Source: Oceanospirillaceae bacterium UBA1126 (lineage in GTDB: Bacteria; Pseudomonadota; Gammaproteobacteria; Pseudomonadales; Balneatricaceae). Taken from it: a stretch of DNA of 12,561 nucleotides. The notes below the pieces were generated by a model. The model saw nothing but the letters and a program-made list of their open reading frames with translations, ran no database searches and was not told the DNA's origin. The position numbers and the translations under genes are program-made. The stretch is taken from the NCBI GenBank assembly GCA_002312935.1, contig DCAT01000061.1, positions 1 to 12,561 of the forward strand, in the 5' to 3' direction. Every line of letters starts with the position of its first letter. Position 1 is the first letter of the stretch. Shown here in pieces: positions 6,749 through 12,561 of this stretch.

Positions 6749-7693
6749 TTAAGCCTCGTCTATTTCTCGCGCAACTTCTGTAATCAGTCCGCGAATCCAG
6801 CGATGGGCGGGGTTGTGCTGTAGTAGTGGGCTCCAAGCCATTGTTAAAGTCATTTCTGGGATGGGAAAGGGCGGATCTAGCATGACGAGATCATTATTAT
6901 TCATGGTTTCTAGTGTGGCTTTACGTGGCAGGGTCACAATGAGGTCTTTTTGGTTAGCCAGTTGCACGGCTGCTTGGTAATGGCGAGTGAAGACGCGAAT
7001 ATTGCGCGTCTTTCCAAGTTCTGATAAAGCGTCGTCTACCCAGCCACGACGCTGTACATCTTTAGGGTTCATACCCACCCCAGCACCCATACCCGTTTTA
7101 CTTACCCATATGTGATGGGCTTTGAGGTAGCTTTCTAAGGTGAAATCTTGGGCCATTGGATTATTTTTATTCATCAGGCAGATAAACTGATCTCGCCAGA
7201 GAATTTTTTGGTGAAACGATTGTGGCATAGAATCAAAGCGGTTAATTACCAGGTCAACTTTACCTTGTTCTACGTCATAAAAATCCACATCTGAGGGTGT
7301 CATAATGTCAATGCTAACACCCGGCGCTTCTTGGCGTAAGCGCTCTACCAACGGAGGTACAAGCGTTGGCTCTGAATAGTCGCTAGCCATAATGCGAAAT
7401 ACGCGAGTAGAGGTGAGCGCATCAAATGCAGCTTGCGGCTGCACTGCCTTGTCGATAGTGGCCAATACTTCGCGTATCGTTGATTGTAGCCCCAGAGCTC
7501 TTTCTGTTGGCGTCATGCCGTCACTGGTACGGATCAGTAATGGGTCTTCAAACACTTCTCGCAAGCGCCTTAAACCATTACTCATAGCTGGTTGGCTTAA
7601 GCCGAGTTGGTTGGCAGCTTTAGTAACGTTACGCTCTTTTAACAGGGCGTCCAAATAAACCAATAAATTAAGGTCAACGCGATCAATGCTCAT
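6749..7693 (-). CDS. LysR-type transcriptional regulator of the glyoxylate cluster
   Basis: A 314-residue LysR-family DNA-binding regulator. The N-terminal winged helix-turn-helix spans about 6-65, with the recognition region KAANQLGLSQPAMSNGLRRL at 25-44. A linker helix and a two-lobed effector-binding domain (about 90-300) follow. The N-terminus DLNLLVYLDALL is of the NodD/NahR/LinR-like type. I chose the ATG at 7693 because GGAG lies 6 bases upstream; in-frame ATG 7705 and TTG 7714 have no comparable site. It is divergent from aceA across about 300 bases and upstream of glcB on the same strand, so it probably controls one or both, though that is inference. The inducer is not deducible. This differs from E. 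coli, where aceBA is controlled by IclR. Confidence 0.93.
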   Translation of the reverse strand: MSIDRVDLNLLVYLDALLKERNVTKAANQLGLSQPAMSNGLRRLREVFEDPLLIRTSDGMTPTERALGLQSTIREVLATIDKAVQPQAAFDALTSTRVFRIMASDYSEPTLVPPLVERLRQEAPGVSIDIMTPSDVDFYDVEQGKVDLVINRFDSMPQSFHQKILWRDQFICLMNKNNPMAQDFTLESYLKAHHIWVSKTGMGAGVGMNPKDVQRRGWVDDALSELGKTRNIRVFTRHYQAAVQLANQKDLIVTLPRKATLETMNNNDLVMLDPPFPIPEMTLTMAWSPLLQHNPAHRWIRGLITEVAREIDEA

Positions 7694-7855
7694 ATTCAAC
7701 TCCATTAAGGTCAAGTCTGCCTAATAGTTAGACACTCAGGGGTTATTCATTTTTATAATAGTAAAGTTTCACGCCATAAATACAACAAATTATGTCATGA
7801 GAAGCTTTATCTGTCGAGGCTTTTGCATTGCCTGTGTATGCGTTCCACTTTGCTA

Positions 7856-7873
7856 TTTGTTTGATGAATAATA
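7856..7873 (+). promoter_or_regulatory. Putative operator shared with glcB
   Basis: TTTGTTT-N6-TAATA lies directly upstream of and overlapping the predicted aceA -35. The same pattern with the same spacing occurs on the minus strand at the glcB promoter (plus coordinates 6579-6596), inside its direct-repeat region. Twelve fixed bases match, but they are AT-rich, so chance agreement is possible. Confidence 0.35.
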
Positions 7874-7900
7874 GGCATAACGTTTGGTGGCTATTATAAC
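7868..7900 (+). promoter_or_regulatory. Candidate aceA promoter with overlapping inverted repeat
   Basis: A -35-like TAGGCA (7872-7877) and a -10-like TATAAC (7895-7900) are spaced by 17 bases, with four and five consensus matches. Transcription would begin near 7907, giving a leader of about 95 bases. A perfect inverted repeat ATAATAG (7868-7874) and CTATTAT (7891-7897), 23 bases between arm starts, straddles the -35 and -10 and looks like an operator. Inferred from pattern only. Confidence 0.45.
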
Positions 7901-8001
7901 CCCGTATACCGTTCTAAAATGGGCGTCTGTTAAGTAATGCACCACCCCTGTATTACCTCATTTTATAGTCTAATAATAACCTCACAAACCAAGGAAATGT
8001 C

Positions 8002-9600
8002 ATGTCTCAATACCAAGACGATATTCAAGCTGTTGCTAATCTGAAGGCTGCCCAGGGCAGTGCTTGGGATGCCATTAATCCAGAATCTGCAGCTCGAATG
8101 AAAGCCCAAAACCGCTTTCAAACTGGGTTAGATATCGCCCGTTATACAGCTGGAATTATGCGTGCAGATATGGCTGTGTTTGATAATGACAAAACTAAGT
8201 ACACTCAGTCTTTGGGCTGCTGGCACGGTTTTGTAGGTCAACAGAAACTGATTTCTATCAAAAAGCACTTCGGTGGTAAAACTGACCGTCGTTACTTGTA
8301 CCTTTCTGGTTGGATGGTTGCAGCTCTGCGTTCGGATTTCGGTCCGCTTCCTGACCAGTCTATGCATGAAAAAACTTCTGTAGCTAGCTTGGTTGAAGAG
8401 CTTTACACTTTCCTACGTCAGGCTGACGCTCGCGAACTAGGGGGCCTATTCCGCGCGCTCGATGCTGCACGTGAAGCGGGTAATTCGGCTGAAGAAGCTA
8501 AAATTCAATATCAGATTGATAACCACGTTACGCACGTTGTGCCAATCGTTGCTGATATCGATGCTGGTTTTGGTAACGCTGAAGCAACTTACCTAATGGC
8601 TAAGCAGATGATCGAAGCCGGTGCCTGTGCACTACAGATCGAAAACCAAGTGGCTGATGAAAAGCAGTGTGGTCACCAGGACGGTAAAGTAACTGTTCCT
8701 CACGTTGACTTCCACGCTAAAATACGTGCCCTACGTTACGCTTTCCTTGAGCTCGGTGTTGACAATGGTGTTATCGTGGCACGGACTGACTCTGAAGGTG
8801 CGGGTCTTACCAAAGAAATCGCTGTTGTAAATGAGCCTGGCGATGCTGGAGATACCTACAACTCTTACCTAGACGTTCAAGAAATCGACGTAGCAGACAT
8901 GGCTGAAGGAGATGTTGTCTTTAACCGTGGTGGCAAGCTAGTACGTCCTATGCGTCTACCTTCTGGTCTATACCAGTTCCGTGAGGGTACTGGCCATGAG
9001 CGCTGTGTATTTGACTGTATCGGTGCTATTAACGCCGGTGCCGACCTTCTTTGGATTGAGACTGCTGTACCAACAGTACACGAAATCAAAGGCATGATGG
9101 ACGATGTTCGTAAAGTACACCCAGATGCTAAGTTGGTTTACAACAACTCCCCATCTTTCAACTGGACGCTAAACTTTCGTCAGCAGGCTTATGACGCAAT
9201 GGTTGAAGCTGGTAACGATGTTTCTGCCTACGAGCGTGCTAACCTAATGAGCGCCGAGTACGATGAAACTGAACTTTGTGCTGTTGCGGATGAACGTATT
9301 CGTACTTTTCAGGCTGATACTGCACGAGAAGCGAATGTATTCCACCACTTGATCACGCTACCGACTTACCACACTACTGCGTTGTCTGTAGACAACCTAG
9401 CGAAAGAGTACTTTGGTGAGCAAGCCATGCTTGGTTACGTTAAGAAGGTTCAGCGTGAAGAGATTCGTCAAGGTATCGCATGTGTTAAACATCAAAATAT
9501 GTCTGGTTCAGACATGGGTGATGACCACAAAGAATACTTTGCTGGTGAAAACGCTCTTAAAGCTGGCGGCGCTAACAACACGTCCAGCCAGTTTGGCTAA
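8002..9600 (+). CDS. aceA: Isocitrate lyase, long Pseudomonas-type
   Basis: Cleaves isocitrate to glyoxylate and succinate, the first committed step of the glyoxylate bypass, in the cytoplasm. The 532-residue length and sequence follow the P. aeruginosa-type enzyme (531 residues), longer than E. coli AceA (434). Visible motifs are SLGCWHG 70-76, LSGW 101-104, metal-binding ADIDAGFG 184-191, the catalytic loop KQCGH 221-225 with the active-site cysteine C223, NNSPSFNWTLNF 381-392 and TLPTYHT 452-458. KQCGH in place of the E. coli KKCGH is normal for this subclass. AAGGA lies 7 bases before the ATG. Codons such as GGT, CGT and CTA recur more uniformly than in the neighbours, suggesting high expression. 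It is monocistronic, with a strong terminator behind it, and divergent from the LysR gene. Confidence 0.97.
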   Translation: MSQYQDDIQAVANLKAAQGSAWDAINPESAARMKAQNRFQTGLDIARYTAGIMRADMAVFDNDKTKYTQSLGCWHGFVGQQKLISIKKHFGGKTDRRYLYLSGWMVAALRSDFGPLPDQSMHEKTSVASLVEELYTFLRQADARELGGLFRALDAAREAGNSAEEAKIQYQIDNHVTHVVPIVADIDAGFGNAEATYLMAKQMIEAGACALQIENQVADEKQCGHQDGKVTVPHVDFHAKIRALRYAFLELGVDNGVIVARTDSEGAGLTKEIAVVNEPGDAGDTYNSYLDVQEIDVADMAEGDVVFNRGGKLVRPMRLPSGLYQFREGTGHERCVFDCIGAINAGADLLWIETAVPTVHEIKGMMDDVRKVHPDAKLVYNNSPSFNWTLNFRQQAYDAMVEAGNDVSAYERANLMSAEYDETELCAVADERIRTFQADTAREANVFHHLITLPTYHTTALSVDNLAKEYFGEQAMLGYVKKVQREEIRQGIACVKHQNMSGSDMGDDHKEYFAGENALKAGGANNTSSQFG

Positions 9601-9659
9601 GACTGGTTTCTAGTGCTTGCTTAGGCGTCGCTAGGAACTTAAGTACTTGGCATATATAA

Positions 9660-9691
9660 GCGGCCCCTATGTTAAAGGTGTCGCTTTTTTT
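9660..9691 (+). terminator. Rho-independent terminator of aceA
   Basis: The arms GCGGCCCCT (9660-9668) and AGGTGTCGC (9676-9684) pair over nine positions with one mismatch and one G-U, around a 7-base loop, and a run of seven T follows directly (9685-9691). It lies 60 bases after the aceA stop and isolates aceA from the downstream block. Confidence 0.85.
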
Positions 9692-9787
9692 ATGGGAAAT
9701 TTCTAACGCCTTTCGTAACACACCAGCAGCTTTATACGTTAGAATTCAAGCAGCCTTATGCTGCAAGCTAATGAAGTGATTTTGAAT

Positions 9788-10342
9788 ATGACTACACCGA
9801 CTTTTCTGCAAGATTCTAAATATTTATTGACCAAACAAGGGTTTGCTGCCAGTAACACATGGTATCACGGCACTTCATCAGCGCTAATCGGCTCAATCAA
9901 AGAACATGGTTTGAAACGTTCCGGTGACCAAGTCCTAAAAGCTGCTGCCAAAAAAACCATGGCAACCATCGGTAATCATTATACTGAATCCGTTGAACCT
10001 GTTTTTTTAACACAAAGTAAAGAGCTGGCTTATTACTGGGCGCAGCAGGCCATTAGAAACCGCAGTGTAAGAATTGAAGGCACAGAACTTCCCGCTGTAA
10101 TTGCAGTGAATTTACCAGAAGCCCTGAATAGTAAAGTTAAACCAGACGTTGGCGCAGCAAGCCTGTTATTAGTTAAAGAGGGTGAGAAATTCATGGCGTT
10201 TTTAGCAGGCATTTACTTAGAAAATAACTTTGAAACTCCTAATATTGATCTAATGAAAGCGGACCGTTTAGAGTATTTAAATAAATTAGGCATGGCTTAT
10301 TACGATGCGGATATTGATGCCTCCCTCTTAGGCATCGTCTAA
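9788..10342 (+). CDS. Unrecognised protein with ADP-ribosyltransferase-like motifs
   Basis: I cannot assign this 184-residue protein to a named family. It has features of the ADP-ribosyltransferase (PARP/Arr/Tpt1-like) fold. Residues 25-42 read WYHGTSSALIGSIKEHGL, the strand-helix pattern whose histidine contacts NAD in that superfamily. PVFLTQSKELAYYWAQQA at 71-88 resembles the second strand plus helix, with F73 where a tyrosine is usual. PAVIAVNLPEAL (about 102-113) could be a further core strand. I cannot identify the third catalytic residue, so activity is unproven. It has no signal peptide or membrane segment and is probably cytoplasmic. The start is uncertain: ATG 9788 has a distant GAAG, while in-frame ATG 9758 has no ribosome site; both lie after a TAGAAT at 9740-9745 that could be the -10. 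It lies 89 bases before rsd and close to nadK. Confidence 0.75.
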   Translation: MTTPTFLQDSKYLLTKQGFAASNTWYHGTSSALIGSIKEHGLKRSGDQVLKAAAKKTMATIGNHYTESVEPVFLTQSKELAYYWAQQAIRNRSVRIEGTELPAVIAVNLPEALNSKVKPDVGAASLLLVKEGEKFMAFLAGIYLENNFETPNIDLMKADRLEYLNKLGMAYYDADIDASLLGIV

Positions 10343-10364
10343 ATTTTAAAACTACAGAAGTGGC

Positions 10365-10389
10365 CCTTGTCCAACTACGAGGAACAAGG
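10365..10389 (+). promoter_or_regulatory. Hairpin in the leader between the ADP-ribosyltransferase-like gene and rsd
   Basis: CCTTGT (10365-10370) and ACAAGG (10384-10389) pair perfectly, and an inner CC/GG pairing past a bulged A extends the stem around a short loop. Only scattered T follow, so it is a poor terminator. It may be an attenuator or processing site between the two genes. A -10-like TATACT sits at 10402-10407 with no matching -35. Confidence 0.35.
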
Positions 10390-10431
10390 TACCCTTTTGT
10401 TTATACTGAGATATTTCTTGGGGATGATTGG

Positions 10432-10881
10432 ATGATGCAGGAACAAAGGCATGGCTTGTCCAAAGGGTTTGACGCTGTTATTGATGCCTGGTTAATAGAA
10501 CGGCAAGCGTTATTAACTCAATTTGTAGCTCTGCCTCAGATGAGTGTGTCCGATGACGTGGTGCAGATGCTGCATACCTTTTGTGAGGCTATGGTGGATT
10601 ACAGTTCTCGTGGCCACTTTAACGTCTATGAACAACTACTTCGGCATATATCCGAACACAATGCTCAGCGCCTTGATATGGCCAATGTTCTTCTTGGAAA
10701 AATTCACGATACAACAGACAGAATTATTATTTTTGATGACGAATATGGTGCTGTTGAAAAACTTTCGATTCAAGATATTGGCCACTTTAGTGGCCGTTTA
10801 TCGCGACTGGGAGAGGTGCTTAGTGAGCGTTTTAATCACGAAGATGAGCTCATGGGCTGGGTTCAAGAAACCTTACCTTAG
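10432..10881 (+). CDS. rsd: Rsd/AlgQ family anti-sigma-70 regulator
   Basis: Small helical cytoplasmic protein that, in E. coli (Rsd) and Pseudomonas (AlgQ), binds the primary sigma factor and shifts RNA polymerase toward alternative sigma factors as growth slows. The 149 residues carry the family pattern: VIDAWLIERQALL near 16-28, the signature FCEAMVDYSSRGHFNVYEQL near 45-64, and a C-terminal LGEVLSERFNHEDELMGWV. An upstream in-frame GTG at 10360 would add 24 residues. I prefer the ATG at 10432: GGGGA lies 7 bases before it, the resulting N-terminus matches the family's spacing to the WL-ER segment, and the added stretch overlaps a leader hairpin. It lies 33 bases before nadK and is probably co-transcribed with it. 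Confidence 0.85.
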   Translation: MMQEQRHGLSKGFDAVIDAWLIERQALLTQFVALPQMSVSDDVVQMLHTFCEAMVDYSSRGHFNVYEQLLRHISEHNAQRLDMANVLLGKIHDTTDRIIIFDDEYGAVEKLSIQDIGHFSGRLSRLGEVLSERFNHEDELMGWVQETLP

Positions 10882-10903
10882 TTTGCCACTAGTCTCATTT
10901 TTG

Positions 10904-10911
10904 AAGGGGGA
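10904..10911 (+). promoter_or_regulatory. Ribosome binding site fixing the nadK GTG start
   Basis: AAGGGGGA stands 3 bases before the GTG at 10915 and is the best site in the area. No in-frame ATG occurs in the first 130 residues except internal ones inside the fold, so the GTG is well supported. Confidence 0.6.
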
Positions 10912-10914
10912 GTT

Positions 10915-11820
10915 GTGACACAATTTAAACAAGTGGGCCTTATTGGAAGGTTGCATAGCCCTGCAGTTATAGAAACTCTGCATCGGGTAATAAAGTGCCT
11001 TAATCAAAGTCAATGTGACGTCTGGGTAGACGAACGTATAGTTGGCTCCCTGAATAAAGAACAGCTTGCTAGCGCTACTTATGGCACTGGTGATCGCCAT
11101 TTTTTAGGCCAACAGTGTGATTTGGTCATTGTTGTTGGCGGTGACGGAAGTATGCTGTCTGCAGCGCGTATTATGGCCACCTATGGCGTAGCTGTGATTG
11201 GTATTAACCGGGGTAAATTAGGGTTTCTAACCGACATCGCACCTGATCAGGTAGAGGTTTCTCTCGAGGCTGTATTAGCGGGCAGCTTTGAAATCAGTAA
11301 TCGCTTTATGCTGTCTGCTCATGTGTTGCGTAATGGTGAAGAAGTAGGCCGCGGTAGTGGTCTGAATGACATCGTATTACATCCTGGTAAATCGGCAAGA
11401 ATGTTGGCGTATGATTTATCAATTGATGGCACTGCCGTTTATTTTGATCGTGCTGATGGCTTAATTATAGCCACTCCAACAGGCTCTACAGCCTATGCAC
11501 TCTCGGCTGGGGGTCCCATTATGCACCCTGGGTTAGATGCCATTGCTCTTGTTCCCATGAACCCGCACAACCTCAGTAGCAGGCCTCTAGTGGTCGCTGC
11601 CAATGCAGAACTAGAAATTCTTATCGGCGAAGATAATAGTACACAACCAATTATAAGTTGTGATGGGCAAGTGCATATAGTGTGTGAACCGGGTGATCGG
11701 GTGCATATACAGCGCCATGAGGCGCAACTTAAAGTATTACATCCCTTAGGGCACCACTTTTATGACCGCTGCCGTAGCAAGTTAGGATGGCATGCCCGCG
11801 CTAGTGATGATGGCCAATGA
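10915..11820 (+). CDS. nadK: NAD kinase
   Basis: Phosphorylates NAD to NADP at the 2' position of the adenosine ribose, using ATP; essential in most bacteria and cytoplasmic. The 301-residue length is typical. Diagnostic motifs are GGDGS 75-79 with the catalytic aspartate D77, GINRGKLGFL 96-105, NDIV 151-154, the glycine-rich TPTGSTAYALSAGGPI 187-202 and a C-terminal DGQ at 250-252. Translation starts at GTG with a strong ribosome site. It follows rsd by 33 bases and overlaps the rhomboid gene by 4 bases (ATGA), which suggests an rsd-nadK-glpG transcript. Confidence 0.97.
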   Translation: MTQFKQVGLIGRLHSPAVIETLHRVIKCLNQSQCDVWVDERIVGSLNKEQLASATYGTGDRHFLGQQCDLVIVVGGDGSMLSAARIMATYGVAVIGINRGKLGFLTDIAPDQVEVSLEAVLAGSFEISNRFMLSAHVLRNGEEVGRGSGLNDIVLHPGKSARMLAYDLSIDGTAVYFDRADGLIIATPTGSTAYALSAGGPIMHPGLDAIALVPMNPHNLSSRPLVVAANAELEILIGEDNSTQPIISCDGQVHIVCEPGDRVHIQRHEAQLKVLHPLGHHFYDRCRSKLGWHARASDDGQ

Positions 11821-12561
11821 TTCTTCTGCAAAAATTTTCTGCTAATGCAGATCTCACTCTGGTAACCCAAACATTATGGCGACACAAAGTGCCTCATCGG
11901 GTGCGTTTTGTTACCGGTGAGCAACAATTGTGGTTGCAGGATTCGCAGCATTACGGCTTGGCTCAGACGCTCATACAACAGGTGGAACAGGGCAGTGCTG
12001 CAGGCGAGAAGGCGGCCTCGGCAGGTCTGTTAAACTCATCTGTTATAGCTGACGAAGCACTATCTACCAATGGTGTTAAGGCGTGGTTTAAGTCAACCCC
12101 AATTACGGTTATGGTGCTTATAATTACGCTATTGGTGGCGCTCTTTTCTCAACTGGGTAGTCAGTTAGAAGCAGTTGCTTGGTTTAGCTTCTTTCCTTTA
12201 GTGTTAGACACCCAAGCGTACCTTGTGACTGGGTTTGATCACCTGTGGCTGCAACCGTGGCGGTTGATCAGCCCAATGCTGCTGCATTTTGGTTGGTTGC
12301 ATCTGGTCTTCAATGTGTTGTGGTGGCTAGATTTAGGGCGCCGCATAGAGCGCCAATCAAAGTTACTTTTAGTGGCGTTGTTATTGGTCACAAGTTTGGC
12401 TGCTAATGTGGCGCAAGCATGGCAAGTGGCCAGTTTATTTGGTGGTTTGTCAGGTGTTATTTATGGTCTGCTCGGGTACATATGGGTGATGGATCGTTAT
12501 AATCCTGTTCGGTATCATCTGCCTCAAAACATTCTGATCTTTATGTTGTTATGGCTACTTT
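11817..12561 (+). CDS. glpG: Rhomboid intramembrane serine protease GlpG, cut by right window edge
   Basis: The first 248 residues of a GlpG-type rhomboid, which cleaves transmembrane segments within the inner membrane. A cytoplasmic N-terminal domain (about 1-90) precedes TM1 (about 95-113). The motif HFGWLHLVFNVLWW at 157-170 contains the HxxxN pair H162 and N166, matching E. coli H150 and N154. GGLSGVIYGLLGY at 209-221 carries the catalytic serine S212 and Y216 (E. coli S201 and Y205). The catalytic histidine lies in a later segment outside the window. The reading frame is open to the last base with no stop. The ATG at 11817 overlaps the nadK stop in ATGA, implying translational coupling. 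The start is supported by similarity of the N-terminal domain to E. coli GlpG. Confidence 0.93.
   Translation, partial: MILLQKFSANADLTLVTQTLWRHKVPHRVRFVTGEQQLWLQDSQHYGLAQTLIQQVEQGSAAGEKAASAGLLNSSVIADEALSTNGVKAWFKSTPITVMVLIITLLVALFSQLGSQLEAVAWFSFFPLVLDTQAYLVTGFDHLWLQPWRLISPMLLHFGWLHLVFNVLWWLDLGRRIERQSKLLLVALLLVTSLAANVAQAWQVASLFGGLSGVIYGLLGYIWVMDRYNPVRYHLPQNILIFMLLWLL

Larger units (their letters stand above)
7694..8001. promoter_or_regulatory. Divergent lysR-aceA regulatory region
   Basis: This 308-base AT-rich stretch has no gene. It should carry the lysR promoter (leftward), the aceA promoter (rightward) and operators. An inverted repeat CATAA-N10-TTATG at 7775-7794 could be an operator for autoregulation. 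For lysR a weak minus-strand pair TTGTAT/TACTAT with 16-base spacing lies around 7755-7785. The better-supported aceA promoter and its inverted repeat are listed separately. Confidence 0.55.

Noticed and set aside
6546..6836. Minus-strand open frame spanning the lysR end and the glcB upstream region
   Set aside because: It overlaps the lysR coding end in another frame and its remainder is low-complexity translation of AT-rich promoter DNA.
8221..8700. KQCGH in isocitrate lyase considered as a lost active-site lysine
   Set aside because: As I recall, the same KQCGH occurs in the Pseudomonas-type enzyme, so this is normal for the subclass and the catalytic cysteine is intact.
10544..11100. Overlapping frames at 10544-10918 (plus) and 10873-11100 (minus)
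   Set aside because: Both are shadows of rsd and nadK, which have clear family signatures.
1..12561. Looked for tRNA, rRNA, CRISPR repeats, transposase genes and attachment sites
   Set aside because: No cloverleaf, spaced repeat array, transposase or terminal inverted repeats were visible by eye.

Overview
This window looks like ordinary chromosome from a marine-type gammaproteobacterium of moderate G+C, perhaps an Oceanospirillales or Pseudomonas relative. The inference rests on protein resemblance recalled from family knowledge: a Pseudomonas-type long isocitrate lyase, an Rsd/AlgQ anti-sigma factor, YgiQ, malate synthase G and a GlpG rhomboid. No database search was run, so the lineage is tentative. 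I see no insertion sequence, phage gene, tRNA, rRNA or CRISPR array.

Layout. Bases 1-22 are the end of a terminator for a gene off the left edge. A DEAD-box RNA helicase (268-1609, minus) and the radical SAM protein YgiQ (1746-3947, plus) diverge from a short intergenic stretch. That stretch holds two extended -10 promoters and a fragment resembling a dispersed repeat. A 395-base gap with several hairpins lies between the convergent ygiQ and glcB. Next comes a glyoxylate-shunt cluster: malate synthase G (4343-6523, minus), a LysR-type regulator (6749-7693, minus) and isocitrate lyase (8002-9600, plus, followed by a strong terminator). The last block is all plus strand: a small unrecognised protein with an ADP-ribosyltransferase-like motif pattern (9788-10342), an Rsd/AlgQ-like anti-sigma factor (10432-10881), NAD kinase (10915-11820) and a GlpG-type rhomboid protease cut off by the right edge (11817-12561).

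How the genes fit together. Isocitrate lyase and malate synthase are the two enzymes of the glyoxylate bypass, needed for growth on acetate or fatty acids. The LysR gene between them, divergent from aceA and upstream of glcB on the same strand, is the natural candidate regulator. The glcB promoter carries a tandem 20-base direct repeat, and the glcB and aceA upstream regions share the pattern TTTGTTT-N6-TAATA. This is the most concrete possibly undescribed regulatory signal here. The other candidate for novelty is the ADP-ribosyltransferase-like gene beside rsd and nadK. nadK and glpG overlap by 4 bases and are very likely co-transcribed.
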